From positions 186,001-250,000 of the forward strand of contig NZ_JAGIBG010000002.1 of the NCBI RefSeq assembly GCF_017744435.1: a stretch of DNA of 64,000 nt, written 5' to 3'. Position numbers and translations under genes: made by a program. A model generated the notes under the pieces. The model did no database searches, was not told the DNA's origin, and saw only the letters and a program-made list of their open reading frames with translations. Position 1 is the stretch's first letter. The number at the start of each line of letters is the position of its first letter. Below, one piece after another: positions 44,196 to 54,375 of the stretch. This DNA comes from Pseudomonas sp. Its GTDB lineage: Bacteria; Pseudomonadota; Gammaproteobacteria; Pseudomonadales; Pseudomonadaceae.

Positions 44196-44297
44196 TACCG
44201 GCCTCTTCGCGGGCACGCCCGCTCCCACAGGGATCACCACAGATTTACAGATTTGCGCTGTACCTGTGGGAGCGGCGTGCCCGCGAAGAGGCCGGTA
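44196..44297. repeat. Paired REP-type inverted repeat
   Basis: Arms 44196-44231 and 44263-44297 are complementary except for one bulged base. The core reads CCGGCCTCTTCGCGGGCACG, then GCTCCCACAGG. This is the common P. putida REP; it sits after the MFS gene and may also end its transcript. Confidence 0.9.
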
Positions 44298-44352
44298 AAG
44301 GCTATAGAGCACCCTTTCCCCAACGGCGATAGGCCCCCGCCGAGCATGCTGG

Positions 44353-44358
44353 TATGAT
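44353..44358 (+). promoter_or_regulatory. Extended -10 box of the AzgA permease gene
   Basis: TGGTATGAT gives an extended -10 (TGnTATGAT), placing the start of transcription about 100 nt before the permease ATG. No clear -35. The leader shows no riboswitch I can recognise. Confidence 0.4.
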
Positions 44359-44464
44359 GCGCGGCTTTTTTCCGCCCCACACAAAACCACGGCATCCGCT
44401 ACGGTCTGTGCTTTGCTGATGGGGTCGATACATTCACGGCGCGAGGGCGCCCTGGGGAGCGGGC

Positions 44465-45760
44465 ATGCTGGACAGGCTGTTTCAACTAAAAGCACACAAC
44501 ACCAACGTGCGCACCGAGATTCTTGCGGGCGTCACCACCTTCCTGGCCATGGCCTACATCCTGTTCGTCAACCCGAGCATCCTCGGCGAGACCGGCATGG
44601 ACAAAGGCGCGATCTTCGTCGCCACCTGCCTGGCCGCCGCCATCGGCTCGGCCACCATGGGCCTGATCGCCAACTACCCGATCGCCCTGGCGCCGGGCAT
44701 GGGCCTGAACGCGTTCTTCACCTACACGGTGGTCCTGCACATGGGCCACACCTGGCAGGTGGCCCTGGGCGCGGTGTTCCTCTCCGCGGTAATGTTCTTC
44801 CTGCTGTCGATCTTCCGCATCCGCGAATGGATCGTGAACAGCATCCCGCTGCCGCTGCGTTCGGCGATTGCTGCAGGCATCGGCCTGTTCCTGGCGTTCA
44901 TCGCCCTGCATAACGCCGGCATCGTCGTCGATAACCCGGCAACCCTGGTGGGCTTGGGCGACCTCAAGCAGCCAGCGCCGATCCTCGCCACCCTGGGCTT
45001 CTTCCTGATCGTCGGCCTCGAGTCGCTGAAGGTTCGTGGCGCGGTGCTGATCGGCATCCTGGCCGTGACCATCGTCTCGATCCTGATGGGCGTGACGCCT
45101 TTCGGTGGCGTCGTGTCGATGCCGCCATCGCTGGCGCCGACCTTCCTCCAGCTGGACATCAAGGGTGCCCTCGACGTCGGCCTGGTCAGCGTGATCTTCG
45201 CCTTCCTGTTCGTCGACCTGTTCGACAACTCCGGCACCCTGATCGGCGTGGCCAAGCGCGCCGGCCTGATGGGCAAGGACGGCCACATGCCGAAGATGGG
45301 CCGTGCCCTGATCGCCGACAGCACCGCCGCCATGGCCGGTTCCCTGCTGGGCACCTCGACCACCACCAGCTACATCGAATCCGCCGCTGGCGTGAGCGCC
45401 GGGGGCCGGACCGGCCTGACCGCCATTGTGGTCGCGATCCTGTTCCTGCTGGCGCTGTTCTTCGCCCCGCTGGCCGGTAGCGTGCCGGCCTTTGCCACTG
45501 CCCCGGCGCTGCTGTTCGTCGCCGTGCTGATGGCCTCGGGCCTGGCGGAAATCAACTGGGACGACGTCACCGAGGCCGCACCGGTGGTGGTGACCGCCCT
45601 GGCCATGCCGCTGACCTACTCGATCGCCAACGGCATTGCCTTCGGCTTCATCTCCTGGACCGCCGTCAAGCTGATCTCTGGCCGCCACCGCGACCTGAAC
45701 CCGGCGCTGGTGATCCTTTCCATCCTGTTCGTCATCAAGCTGGGCTGGTTCAACGCATGA
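44465..45760 (+). CDS. AzgA-type adenine/guanine/hypoxanthine permease
   Basis: A 431-residue NCS2/AzgA proton symporter with about 13 membrane segments. Features: [36 protein letters not shown] and the NCS2 helix [15 protein letters not shown]. It imports purine bases. The start has GGGGAG upstream. It overlaps trmA by 4 bp (ATGA), so the two are co-translated. Confidence 0.92.
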   Translation: MLDRLFQLKAHNTNVRTEILAGVTTFLAMAYILFVNPSILGETGMDKGAIFVATCLAAAIGSATMGLIANYPIALAPGMGLNAFFTYTVVLHMGHTWQVALGAVFLSAVMFFLLSIFRIREWIVNSIPLPLRSAIAAGIGLFLAFIALHNAGIVVDNPATLVGLGDLKQPAPILATLGFFLIVGLESLKVRGAVLIGILAVTIVSILMGVTPFGGVVSMPPSLAPTFLQLDIKGALDVGLVSVIFAFLFVDLFDNSGTLIGVAKRAGLMGKDGHMPKMGRALIADSTAAMAGSLLGTSTTTSYIESAAGVSAGGRTGLTAIVVAILFLLALFFAPLAGSVPAFATAPALLFVAVLMASGLAEINWDDVTEAAPVVVTALAMPLTYSIANGIAFGFISWTAVKLISGRHRDLNPALVILSILFVIKLGWFNA

Positions 45761-46842
45761 GTGCTGTCTTCGATCCCTCCGCCTACGACACCCAGCTCGA
45801 GGGCAAAGTCGCCCGCCTGCGCGAGCTGCTGGCGCCCTTCGGCGCGCCGGAACCGGCCGTTTTCGACTCGCCGCGCGAGCACTACCGCCTGCGCGCCGAG
45901 TTCCGCCTGTGGCGCGAGGATGGCCAGCGCCACTACGCGATGTTCGCCCCGGGCGACAAGCACAAGGCGATCCTGATCGACGACTTCCCCATCGCCAGCC
46001 AGCGCATCAATGAGCTGATGCCGCGCCTGAAGGCCGCCTGGCAGGCCAGCGAGGAACTGGGCAATCGCCTGTTCCAGGTGGAGTTCCTCACCACCCTCGC
46101 CGGCGATGCCATGGTCACGATGTGCTACCACCGCCCGCTGGACGAAGCCTGGGAAGTGGCTGCGCGCCAGCTCGCCAGCGACCTTGGCGTGAGCGTGATC
46201 GGCCGTTCGAAGGGCAAGCGCCTGGTGATCGGCCGCGACTATGCGGTGGAAAAGCTCGATGTGGCCGGTCGCGTCTTCAGCTACCGCCAGCCGGAAGGCG
46301 CGTTCACCCAGCCCAACGGCGCAGTGAACCAGAAGATGCTGAACTGGGCGTTCGAGGCCATTGGCGAGCGTGAGGACGACTTGCTGGAGCTGTATTGCGG
46401 CAACGGCAACTTCACCCTGCCGCTGGCCACCCGCGTGCGCCAGGTGCTGGCCACCGAAATCAGCAAGACCTCGGTCAATGCTGCGCTGAGCAACCTCGAC
46501 GAGAACGCTGTGGATAACGTGCGGCTGGTGCGCCTGTCGGCGGAAGAGCTGACCCAGGCGCTGAACGAAGTGCGGCCGTTCCGCCGGCTGGAAGGGATCG
46601 ACCTGAAAAGCTATGAGTTCGGCACCGTGTTCGTCGACCCGCCGCGTGCGGGGATGGACCCAGATACCTGCGAGCTGACCCGGCGCTTCGAGCGGATCCT
46701 GTACATCTCGTGCAACCCGGAGACGCTGGCGGCGAACATTGCCCAGTTGCAGGACACGCACCGCATCGAGCGTTGTGCGTTGTTCGACCAGTTCCCTTAC
46801 ACCCACCACATGGAAAGTGGCGTCCTGCTGGTACGGCGCTGA
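45757..46842 (+). CDS. trmA: tRNA (uracil-5-)-methyltransferase TrmA
   Basis: A 361-residue SAM enzyme forming m5U54 in tRNA. SAM loop [14 protein letters not shown]; motif FVDPPRAG; catalytic C319 in ISCNPETL; general base Glu in HMESGVLL at the C terminus. The start lies inside the end of the permease gene (ATGA overlap). Confidence 0.96.
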   Translation: MSAVFDPSAYDTQLEGKVARLRELLAPFGAPEPAVFDSPREHYRLRAEFRLWREDGQRHYAMFAPGDKHKAILIDDFPIASQRINELMPRLKAAWQASEELGNRLFQVEFLTTLAGDAMVTMCYHRPLDEAWEVAARQLASDLGVSVIGRSKGKRLVIGRDYAVEKLDVAGRVFSYRQPEGAFTQPNGAVNQKMLNWAFEAIGEREDDLLELYCGNGNFTLPLATRVRQVLATEISKTSVNAALSNLDENAVDNVRLVRLSAEELTQALNEVRPFRRLEGIDLKSYEFGTVFVDPPRAGMDPDTCELTRRFERILYISCNPETLAANIAQLQDTHRIERCALFDQFPYTHHMESGVLLVRR

Positions 46843-46874
46843 CTTACAGATCGCCGGGGCTGCTTTGCAGCCCA

Positions 46875-46944
46875 TCGCCGGCAAGCGCGGCTCCCACCTT
46901 GATCGGCGTACACCGGCCACTGTGGGAGCCGCGCTTGCCGGCGA
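46875..46944. repeat. REP-type inverted repeat between trmA and pcaG
   Basis: Perfect 23-bp arms (46875-46897 and 46922-46944) with core GCCGGCAAGCGCGGCTCCCA. Small GC hairpins on each side (GGGCTGC-TTT-GCAGCCC just before; GGCCGC-AAG-GCGGCC just after) act as terminators for trmA and pcaG. Confidence 0.88.
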
Positions 46945-46976
46945 AAGGGCCGCAAGGCGGCCCCAAAAGGCTTGAA

Positions 46977-47582
46977 TCAGAAGTCGAAGAAGACCGTCTC
47001 CCCTTCCCCCTGAATACGGATATCGAAGCGATATGCCGTTTTCCCATCTACCTCGCAACGCTTGGCAATCAAAGTCTCGCGGCGCTGCGGCTGCTCGATC
47101 AGGTTGAGCACCGGGCACTTGGCATTGGCCTCGGCCTCATCATCGAAATACAGACGGGTATGCAGGTGGATGTTGATCCCCCGGGCAAACAGGCTGATGT
47201 TGATGTGCGGCGCCATTGGCACACCCGCAGCATTGTTCACCACACCCGGCTTGACCGTATACACGGTCCACTCGCCGGCATCGAAGGTGGTGGCGGTGCG
47301 GCCGAAGCTGTTGAAGGCGTTTTCCAGGTTGTAGGCATCCTGATACTGGCCATTGGCGTCGGCCTGCCACAGTTCCAGGAACGAATCACGCACCAGGTGG
47401 CCGTTGCCGTCATACACCTGGCCGATCAGCAGGATGTGCTCACCCGCAGCGTCGGGCTTGGCCAGGCGGTTCCAGATTTCCTGGTCGCGGGTCGGGTTGC
47501 CGGCCGCTTCCAGGGCCAGGCCGATGTGCACGTAGGGGCCGGCGGTCTGCGAGGGGGTTTCCGGCAGCAGTTCGATTGGCAT
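46977..47582 (-). CDS. pcaG: Protocatechuate 3,4-dioxygenase alpha subunit
   Basis: 201 residues. This is the non-catalytic alpha chain of the alpha-beta 3,4-PCD complex that cleaves protocatechuate to beta-carboxymuconate. It begins MPIELLPETPSQTAGPYVHIGL and has the intradiol fold (GQVYDGNGHLVRDSFLELWQAD) but lacks the iron ligands, which pcaH provides. ATG 47582 has GAGGA upstream; 10 bp separate it from pcaH. Confidence 0.96.
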   Translation of the reverse strand: MPIELLPETPSQTAGPYVHIGLALEAAGNPTRDQEIWNRLAKPDAAGEHILLIGQVYDGNGHLVRDSFLELWQADANGQYQDAYNLENAFNSFGRTATTFDAGEWTVYTVKPGVVNNAAGVPMAPHINISLFARGINIHLHTRLYFDDEAEANAKCPVLNLIEQPQRRETLIAKRCEVDGKTAYRFDIRIQGEGETVFFDF

Positions 47583-47592
47583 GGCGGGGTCC

Positions 47593-48312
47593 TCAGCAGT
47601 TTTCAAAGTGGGTCTTGCGCTGGCCGCGCAGCACGATGTCGAAGCGGTACGCCAGGCAGTCCATCGGGTTGGCGTTGCTCATGTCGAGCTTGGCAATCAA
47701 CTGCTGTACGGCTTCGGGGTTGGCGATCGACTTGACGATCGGGCACATCGGGATCAGCGGGTCACCTTCGAAATACAGCTGGGTGATCAGCTTGGTGGCG
47801 ATCGAAGGGCCGCTGATGCCGAAGTGGATGTGCGCCGGGCGCCAGTCGTTCGGGCCGTTGCGCCATGGGTACGGGCCCGGCTTGATGGTGCGGAAGCTGT
47901 AGTAGCCGTCGCGGTCGGTCAGGCAACGGCCGACGCCACCGAAGTTCGGGTCCAGCGGCGCCAGGTAGCGGTCGTTCTTGTGGCGGTAGCGGCCGCCGGC
48001 GTTGGCTTGCCACATTTCTACCAGGGTGTTCGGCACAGGCTTGCCGTACTGGTCGACGACGCGGCCGGCAACGATGATGCGCTCGCCGATCGGCAGGCCA
48101 CCGTTGTTGAAATTCAGCAGCAGGTCATGGTCGTGGGCACCGAAGCCCAGGTGGGAAAAGTCCGGGCCGGTGGTTTCGCTGATCGACTGCGGAATGCTGA
48201 CCAGTGCCTGGCGCGGTGAGCGGGCAATGGACGTCTTGTAGTCGGGCGTCAGGGCCTTGGGGTGCCAGTTGCGATCACGGATCACGAAGCGGCTGTTGTC
48301 CTGGGCGGGCAT
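47593..48312 (-). CDS. pcaH: Protocatechuate 3,4-dioxygenase beta subunit
   Basis: 239 residues with all four non-haem Fe(III) ligands: Y109, Y148, H161 and H163 (108/147/160/162 in the mature numbering). The ligand segment is [11 protein letters not shown], then [20 protein letters not shown]. It is the first gene of pcaHG, entering the beta-ketoadipate pathway. Upstream lies a palindrome of PcaQ type. Start 48312 has GAGAGGAA upstream. Confidence 0.97.
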   Translation of the reverse strand: MPAQDNSRFVIRDRNWHPKALTPDYKTSIARSPRQALVSIPQSISETTGPDFSHLGFGAHDHDLLLNFNNGGLPIGERIIVAGRVVDQYGKPVPNTLVEMWQANAGGRYRHKNDRYLAPLDPNFGGVGRCLTDRDGYYSFRTIKPGPYPWRNGPNDWRPAHIHFGISGPSIATKLITQLYFEGDPLIPMCPIVKSIANPEAVQQLIAKLDMSNANPMDCLAYRFDIVLRGQRKTHFENC

Positions 48313-48414
48313 GCCGGATTCCTCTCTTGGAATTATGAAAACGCCTGTACACGGCAGGCGGACTTGCAGTTTCAGATAGGTCGCGCGGGATGAATATTGA
48401 AATCAGCTGCCCAT

Positions 48415-48436
48415 TACATAACCAAACGGTTATGTA
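48415..48436. promoter_or_regulatory. PcaQ-type operator upstream of pcaHG
   Basis: TACATAACC-AAAC-GGTTATGTA has perfect 9-bp arms. It contains ATAACC-N4-GGTTA, the site reported for the LysR regulator PcaQ in Sinorhizobium. It lies 103-124 bp before the pcaH start and 65 bp before the divergent peptidase gene. No pcaQ gene is in this window. Confidence 0.75.
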
Positions 48437-48500
48437 TTAGTGGCTTTGGCTGGGGTGATCTAATCTTTATCCCCATGTTTCACGCTCTGGAGAGCACTTC

Positions 48501-49394
48501 ATGGAATGGCGAAAAGGCCGGCGCAGCGACAACGTGGTCGATGCCCGCGGCGAAGGGGGTGGCGGCGGCGGTATGCGATTTGGCGGCGGCAAGGGGCTGG
48601 GGCTCGGCGCGGTGCTGCTGATAGTCGGCATCGGCTGGCTGACCGGCCAGGACCCGCTGCAGATTCTTGGCCAGCTCGCCGGGCAGATGGATCAACAGCA
48701 ACAGCAGACAGCGCCAAGTGGTGCCGGCGGCAAGGCACCGCCGGCCAATGACGAACAGGCGCAGTTCGTCGCCTCGATCCTGGGCGACACCGAAGACACC
48801 TGGAAGGCCTTGTTCGCTCAGGCTGGCAAGCAATACCGCGACCCCAAGCTGGTGCTGTTCAGCGGCCAGGTGAATTCGGCCTGCGGTTTTGCTTCCGCCG
48901 CAGTCGGGCCGTTCTACTGCCCGGCGGATCAGCGGGTCTACCTGGACATGTCGTTCTTCCGCGAAATGGAAACCCGCTTCGCTGCGGCTGGCGACTTCGC
49001 CCAGGCCTACGTGATCGCCCACGAGATCGGCCACCACGTGCAGACCTTGCTGGGGGTATCGGCCAAGGTCGATGCCGCACGGCGCAGCGGCCAGCGCATG
49101 GAAGGCGACAATGGCCTGCTGGTGCGCCAGGAACTGCAGGCTGACTGCCTGGCCGGGGTGTGGGCCTATCAGGCGCAGAAACGGCTGAACTGGCTGGAGC
49201 CCGGCGATGTCGAGGAGGCACTGAACGCGGCCAATGCCATTGGTGATGACCGGCTGCAGCAGCAGGGCCAGGGGCGCGTGATGCCCGATTCGTTCACTCA
49301 TGGCACCTCGGCGCAGCGGGTGCGCTGGTTCAAGGCCGGGTTTGCCCAGGGTAATGTGAACAGCTGCGATACCTTCAGCGCGCGTTCTCTTTGA
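48501..49394 (+). CDS. Neutral zinc metallopeptidase, YpfJ/KPN_02809 family
   Basis: 297 residues: a short cytoplasmic Gly-rich N terminus (GEGGGGGGMRFGGGKG), one membrane helix (LGLGAVLLIVGIGWL), then a periplasmic domain with zinc-binding HEIGHH and a downstream acidic ligand region (LQADCLAG). Also conserved are NSACGFASAAVGPFYCPADQ and SFFREME. The substrate is unknown. It is divergent from pcaH with the PcaQ-like box between. Confidence 0.87.
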   Translation: MEWRKGRRSDNVVDARGEGGGGGGMRFGGGKGLGLGAVLLIVGIGWLTGQDPLQILGQLAGQMDQQQQQTAPSGAGGKAPPANDEQAQFVASILGDTEDTWKALFAQAGKQYRDPKLVLFSGQVNSACGFASAAVGPFYCPADQRVYLDMSFFREMETRFAAAGDFAQAYVIAHEIGHHVQTLLGVSAKVDAARRSGQRMEGDNGLLVRQELQADCLAGVWAYQAQKRLNWLEPGDVEEALNAANAIGDDRLQQQGQGRVMPDSFTHGTSAQRVRWFKAGFAQGNVNSCDTFSARSL

Positions 49395-49409
49395 AATTTT
49401 GCGGCCGGT

Positions 49410-49432
49410 GTGGGAGCCGCGCTTGCCGGCGA
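49410..49432. repeat. Single REP element
   Basis: GTGGGAGCCGCGCTTGCCGG plus CGA, identical to the right arm of the REP pair at 46922-46944, followed by a small GGGCTGC-ATA-GCAGCCC hairpin that can end the peptidase transcript. Confidence 0.8.
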
Positions 49433-49622
49433 TGGGCTGCATAGCAGCCCCCAGCCATCTCCAAAAAGCAAACGTTTTCACATAGTTACAAATCAGCTGA
49501 AAAAGCGATTCAGCTTTCCCTTCGTCGTGCCGATAACACCTGCACGAATCAGCGGGCCCCCAGAACAACAACGCCCTGCGATCGATGATCAAGTGAGCGA
49601 ATGAATTTTCTGGAGAGCGTGC

Positions 49623-51542
49623 ATGAACAGCTGGTTCGCCAACATCAGCGTCAACCTCAAACTCGGCCTGGGCTTCGGCCTGGTGCTGTTTCTAACCGGC
49701 CTGCTGGCCCTGACCGGCTGGACCAGCCTGGGCAGCCTCATCGACCGCAGCAACTGGATGGGCGACATCGGCCAGCTCAACAAGGACCTGACCGACCTGC
49801 GCATCTCGCGCCTGCAGTACATGATCGCCAACGGCGATGACGCCGCCGCTGCCAACACCCAGGCCAAGCTCGACGCCTTCAGCAAGCAGCAGCAATATCT
49901 GGTCACCACCTTCACCAGCCCGGCCAACGTCGCGTTGCTCAAGGAGCTGGGGCAGACCATCAGCGAGTACAAGGTGTCGCTGAACAAGATGCGCGCCGGC
50001 TACAAGAGCTCGCTGGCCGCCCGTGATGCGATGAACCTGTCGGCGGCCAAGGCCGATGACGCCATGGAGTCGCTCAGCCAGGACGTCATGTCCCGCCCCG
50101 AGGCCGACAGCGTGCGCCTGGCCCAGTACCAACTGATCAGCAAGGCGCGCCAGCTGCTGCTGCAGGTGCGCATCGACGTGCGCGGCTACATTGCCGACAA
50201 CTCCGCCGCCAACGAGCAGGCCGCCCTGCGCCAGCTGGAAGGTGCGCTGGCCGACATCGACAACCTCAAGCGCCAGCTGCCCGCTGAAACCACCCGCGTG
50301 CAGCAGTTCGAGCAATCGGTGCAGGCCTATCGCGATGCCGTGCGCCAATTCCGCGATGCGGTCGCCGATATCACCGTTGCCCGTGCAGAAATGACCGTGC
50401 AGGGTGCCGACATCGTCAAGCGCAGCGACGCGCTGTACCAGATCCAGCTGGAGCGCCGTGACGCCGAAAGCATTCAGGCCCGCAGCCTGCAGACCATCGC
50501 CACGCTGCTGGCACTGCTGGCTGGCGTCATCGCCGCCGTTGTAATCACCCGCCAGATCACCCGCCCGCTGCGCGATACCCTGCAAGCCGTGGAACGCATC
50601 GCCGGTGGCGACCTGACCCACGACCTGCGCGTCACCCGCCGCGACGAAATCGGCGTGCTGCAGCAAGGCATCGCGCGCATGGGCACCACCCTGCGCGAGC
50701 TGATCAGCGGCATCCGTGACGGCGTCACCCAGATCGCCAGCGCCGCCGAAGAGCTGTCGGCGGTGACCGAGCAGACCAGCGCCGGCGCCAACAGCCAGAA
50801 GGTCGAGACCGACCAGGTGGCCACCGCCATGCACGAAATGGCCGCCACCGTTCAGGAAGTGGCGCGCAACGCCGAGCAGGCTTCACACGCGGCCACCGGT
50901 GCCGACGACGAGGCCCGTGCCGGTGACCGCGTGGTGGGCGAGGCGATCAGCCAGATCGAACGCCTGGCCGAGGAAGTGCACCGTTCCACCGAGGCCATGA
51001 ACCTGCTGCAGCAGGAAAGCCAGAAGATCGGCAGCGTGATGGACGTGATCAAGTCGGTGGCCGAGCAGACCAACCTGCTGGCGCTCAACGCCGCGATCGA
51101 GGCGGCACGTGCCGGTGAAGCCGGCCGTGGTTTCGCCGTGGTCGCCGATGAAGTGCGTGGCCTGGCCCAGCGCACGCAGAAGTCCACCGAAGAGATCGAA
51201 GAGCTGGTGGCCAGCCTGCAGCACGGTACCCAGCAGGTGGCCAATGCCATGCAGGGCAGCCGCACGCTGACCGACAGCAGTGTCGAGCTGGCGCGCAAGG
51301 CCGGTGCCTCGCTGGAGAACATCACCGGCACGGTGTCGAGCATCCAGTCGATGAACCAGCAGATCGCGGCGGCGGCCGAGCAGCAGAGCGCGGTGGCTGA
51401 AGAGATCAGCCGCAGCATCCTGAATGTGCGGGATGTGTCCGAACAGACTGCTGCGGCCAGTGATGAAACGGCAGCGTCCAGCGTCGAGCTGGCGCGCCTG
51501 GGTGGTCACCTGCAGATGCTGGTCAGTCAGTTCCGCGTCTGA
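49623..51542 (+). CDS. mcpS: Methyl-accepting chemotaxis receptor with helical bimodular domain (McpS type)
   Basis: 639 residues: TM1 (about 10-30), an all-helical periplasmic ligand domain of about 250 residues (33-285; the HBM fold), TM2 (about 286-308), HAMP, and the signalling hairpin with tip [19 protein letters not shown]. Length, N terminus ([19 protein letters not shown]) and position beside pca/ggt genes match McpS of P. putida, a receptor for TCA-cycle acids such as malate, fumarate and succinate. There is no C-terminal CheR-tethering pentapeptide. The ligand is inferred from the orthologue. Confidence 0.88.
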   Translation: MNSWFANISVNLKLGLGFGLVLFLTGLLALTGWTSLGSLIDRSNWMGDIGQLNKDLTDLRISRLQYMIANGDDAAAANTQAKLDAFSKQQQYLVTTFTSPANVALLKELGQTISEYKVSLNKMRAGYKSSLAARDAMNLSAAKADDAMESLSQDVMSRPEADSVRLAQYQLISKARQLLLQVRIDVRGYIADNSAANEQAALRQLEGALADIDNLKRQLPAETTRVQQFEQSVQAYRDAVRQFRDAVADITVARAEMTVQGADIVKRSDALYQIQLERRDAESIQARSLQTIATLLALLAGVIAAVVITRQITRPLRDTLQAVERIAGGDLTHDLRVTRRDEIGVLQQGIARMGTTLRELISGIRDGVTQIASAAEELSAVTEQTSAGANSQKVETDQVATAMHEMAATVQEVARNAEQASHAATGADDEARAGDRVVGEAISQIERLAEEVHRSTEAMNLLQQESQKIGSVMDVIKSVAEQTNLLALNAAIEAARAGEAGRGFAVVADEVRGLAQRTQKSTEEIEELVASLQHGTQQVANAMQGSRTLTDSSVELARKAGASLENITGTVSSIQSMNQQIAAAAEQQSAVAEEISRSILNVRDVSEQTAAASDETAASSVELARLGGHLQMLVSQFRV

Positions 51543-51555
51543 CCTTCAGATCCTG

Positions 51556-51642
51556 GGGCCGCTTTGCGGCCCTTTCGCGACACGAGGCCGCTCCTACAGT
51601 GAAACGCGATTTCCTGTAGGAGCGGCCTCGTGTCGCGAAAGG
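51556..51642. repeat. mcpS terminator plus 29-bp perfect inverted repeat
   Basis: First a GGGCCGC-TTT-GCGGCCC hairpin (51556-51572). Then a REP-like pair, 51571-51599 and 51614-51642, whose 29-bp arms are exact complements around a 14-base loop (core CGCGACACGAGGCCGCTCCT). It lies between the convergent mcpS and ggt genes. Confidence 0.88.
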
Positions 51643-51663
51643 AGGGCAAAGCCCTCCCCTAGC

Positions 51664-53331
51664 TTATTTGACGATCATCCCCACCCCACGCCCACGCGGA
51701 TCCGAAGCGGTCTCAAGCTGCGCGCCGTTGACCCGGATCGCCTGGATATCGCCCATCTCCCAGCCCTGGTCCTCCAGCACATAGCCCATCTTCTTCAGCT
51801 CATCAGCCACCGGCCCGGTCAATGGCGCGTAGCTGTCGAAGTAGATGGTGTCCTTGGGCAGCAACTGATGGTGCACCCGCTGCGCCGCCACGGCCTTCTC
51901 CAGCGGCATGCCGTAGTCGTACAGGTTGTTCATCACCTGGAAGATCGAGGTGAAGATCCGCGAACCACCCGGGGTACCGATCACCAGTTCGACCTTGCCG
52001 TCGCGGGTCATCAGGCTCGGGCTCATCGACGACAGCATGCGCTTGCCCGGCTCGATGGCGTTGGCATCTCCGCCCACCACGCCAAAGGCATTCGCGGCGC
52101 CCGGCTTGGCGCTGAAGTCGTCCATCTCGTCGTTGAGCAGGAAGCCCGCGCCCTTGACCACCACACCGCTGCCGTAGTCGAGGTTGAGGGTGTAGGTGTT
52201 GCTGACCGCGTTACCCTGCTTGTCGACGATCGAGAAGTGCGTGGTCTGGTGCGGCTCCAAGCCCGGCTTGACCTTGTCGGTTTCGGAAATGGCCTTCGGG
52301 TTGACCTGGGCGGCACGCTTGGCCAGGTAGTCCTTGGCCACCAGCTGGTCGACCGGCACCTTGGTGAAGGCCGGGTCGCCGAGGTAGTCGGCACGGTCGG
52401 CGAACACGCGCTTTTCAATCTCCGAAAGCAGATGGATGTACTGCGCCGAGTTGTGCGCCACACCCTTGAAGTCCGCCGCGCGGTCTTCCTTGATGCCCAG
52501 CAGCTGGGCCAGGGCCACGCCGCCGGAGCTTGGCGGTGGCGCGGTGTAGACCACATTGCCGCGCCAGCTCAGGGCCATCGGCTCGCGCCACACGGCCTTG
52601 TAATCCTTCAGGTCTTCCTTGGTGATCAGGCCCTTGTCGGCCTGCATCTGCGCCACCAGCAAGTCGGCGGTCTTGCCTTGGTAGAACTCGCTCACGCCTT
52701 TGTCGGCAATGCGTTCGAGTGTCTGGGCCATTTCCGGCTGTTTGAACAGCTCGCCGACCTTCATGTTGCCGAAGTAATCGTTGAAGTTGGTCGCTGTCTT
52801 GAACATGCCCTGGGCATCGTTGCGGTACTGGTACTGCTTTTCGGCGACCTTGAAGCCGTTCTTGGCATAGCCAATGGCCGGGGTGAGCAACTCGCTCCAG
52901 GGCAGCTTGCCGAACTTCTGGTGGGCTTCCCACAGGCCCATCACCGTGCCAGGTACGCCTGCGGCGCGCACGCCGACCAGGCTCAGGTTCTCGACCACCT
53001 CGCCCTTGTCATCCAGGTACATGTTGCGCGTGGCGGCCTTGGGTGCCACTTCGCGGTAGTCGAGGAAGTACGGCTTGCCGTCGACGAACAGGGTCATGAA
53101 GCCACCGCCGCCAATGTTGCCCGCCTCGGGATAGGTCACCGCCAGGGTGAAGGCAGTGGCCACTGCCGCGTCCACCGCGTTGCCACCCTTCTTGAGAATA
53201 TCGGCGGCTACCTGTGCACCATATTGATCGGGCGCGGCGACAGCGCCGCCTTCCAACGTGGCGGCGTAAGTCGAGGAACAGCTCAGGATCGCGGCTGCCA
53301 GAGCCAGGTACTGGAACGGGACGATACGCAT
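51664..53331 (-). CDS. ggt: Gamma-glutamyltransferase
   Basis: A 555-residue periplasmic enzyme that cleaves glutathione and transfers gamma-glutamyl groups. Sec signal peptide (ALAAAILSCSSTYAA); N-terminal motif KGGNAVDAAVATAF; self-cleavage Thr363 in QTTHFS; GGSRIFTSIFQV late. ATG 53331 follows AAGGAAG. It is alone on its transcript. Confidence 0.95.
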   Translation of the reverse strand: MRIVPFQYLALAAAILSCSSTYAATLEGGAVAAPDQYGAQVAADILKKGGNAVDAAVATAFTLAVTYPEAGNIGGGGFMTLFVDGKPYFLDYREVAPKAATRNMYLDDKGEVVENLSLVGVRAAGVPGTVMGLWEAHQKFGKLPWSELLTPAIGYAKNGFKVAEKQYQYRNDAQGMFKTATNFNDYFGNMKVGELFKQPEMAQTLERIADKGVSEFYQGKTADLLVAQMQADKGLITKEDLKDYKAVWREPMALSWRGNVVYTAPPPSSGGVALAQLLGIKEDRAADFKGVAHNSAQYIHLLSEIEKRVFADRADYLGDPAFTKVPVDQLVAKDYLAKRAAQVNPKAISETDKVKPGLEPHQTTHFSIVDKQGNAVSNTYTLNLDYGSGVVVKGAGFLLNDEMDDFSAKPGAANAFGVVGGDANAIEPGKRMLSSMSPSLMTRDGKVELVIGTPGGSRIFTSIFQVMNNLYDYGMPLEKAVAAQRVHHQLLPKDTIYFDSYAPLTGPVADELKKMGYVLEDQGWEMGDIQAIRVNGAQLETASDPRGRGVGMIVK

Positions 53332-53448
53332 GACACTTCCTTGGTGTTGTTTTTGTTGAGCAGTCAGTAAGGCCGAAGCGCTGCGACTGTGCAATCAAAC
53401 GCAGGAAGTTTCGCCGCCTGTGGACAGGACCTGTCGCGTTCAGGCAAC

Positions 53449-54345
53449 TCAGCAGGCGTACATCGCCAGTTTGCGCTGGATGAAATCGAGGAAGCACTGG
53501 ATACGCAGGGCCAGCTGCGTGTTGCGGTAGTACACCGCGTGGATCGGCTGACGGTAGCCATTGTTGGCGTCGCTCAGCAGCACCTTGAGGCGACCGGCGC
53601 GGATGTCTTCGTGGGTCATGAAGTGCGACAGGGCGACGATGCCCTCCCCGGCCAGCGCCAATTGGCGCAGGGTTTCGCCGCTGGAGGCGATCAGCGCCGG
53701 GCGAATGCTCCAGCGGTCGCCCTGGGCGTGGCGCAACGGCCACTGGTTGAGCGACTCGGGTTGGCTGAAGCCGAGCAGGGCGTGGCTGTTCAGGTCTTCG
53801 ACCTTTTCCGGCGTGCCGTGTTGCTTCAGGTACGCCGGGCTCGCCAGCACCTGAACCGGGCTGCAGCCGAGCGAACGGGCATGCAGGCTGGAGTCGGCGA
53901 GGTCACCGATGCGGATGGCCACATCGGTGCTCTGCTCCAGCAGGTCGATGATCAGGTCGTCGGTGTTCAGTTCCAGCTCGATGGCCGGGTACTGGCGACG
54001 GAATTCGCCAATCCACGGCAGGATGGCATGCAGCATGAACGGTGCGGCGGCATTGATGCGCAGGCGCCCGGAGGGCGTCTGGTGGTTCATCGACAGATGC
54101 TCTTCCATCTCGTCCATCTGCTCCAGCACCCGGCGCGAGCGTTCGAGGAAGAAGCGGCCCTCTTCGGTCAGGTCCATGCGCCGGGTGGTGCGATTGACCA
54201 GGGTGGTGCCGAGCTTGGCCTCCAGGCGCGACAGCGTGCGGCTGACGGCCGACGGGGTCTGGCCCATCTGCTCGGCGGCGGCGGAGATCGAGCCGCAGTC
54301 GATGACGGCGACGAATACCTGGAGTTCTTCGGATCGGGTTTTCAC
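53449..54345 (-). CDS. LysR-family regulator
   Basis: 298 residues. The HTH (ELQVFVAVIDCGSISAAAEQMGQTPSAVSRTLSRLE) and the effector domain (RLRINAAAPFMLHAILP) are of the CrgA/PA2206-like subgroup, which often controls quinone- or aldehyde-related oxidoreductases. It lies 30 bp downstream of mdaB on the same strand, so autogenous or mdaB control is plausible. Confidence 0.85.
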   Translation of the reverse strand: MKTRSEELQVFVAVIDCGSISAAAEQMGQTPSAVSRTLSRLEAKLGTTLVNRTTRRMDLTEEGRFFLERSRRVLEQMDEMEEHLSMNHQTPSGRLRINAAAPFMLHAILPWIGEFRRQYPAIELELNTDDLIIDLLEQSTDVAIRIGDLADSSLHARSLGCSPVQVLASPAYLKQHGTPEKVEDLNSHALLGFSQPESLNQWPLRHAQGDRWSIRPALIASSGETLRQLALAGEGIVALSHFMTHEDIRAGRLKVLLSDANNGYRQPIHAVYYRNTQLALRIQCFLDFIQRKLAMYAC

Positions 54346-54375
54346 GTCTGGGTCCGTGGCGGGTGCTTGCAGGGA

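Noticed and set aside
44360..44464. Possible purine riboswitch in the leader of the AzgA permease
   Set aside because: About 100 nt of leader is present but I see no three-way junction or conserved purine-aptamer loops.
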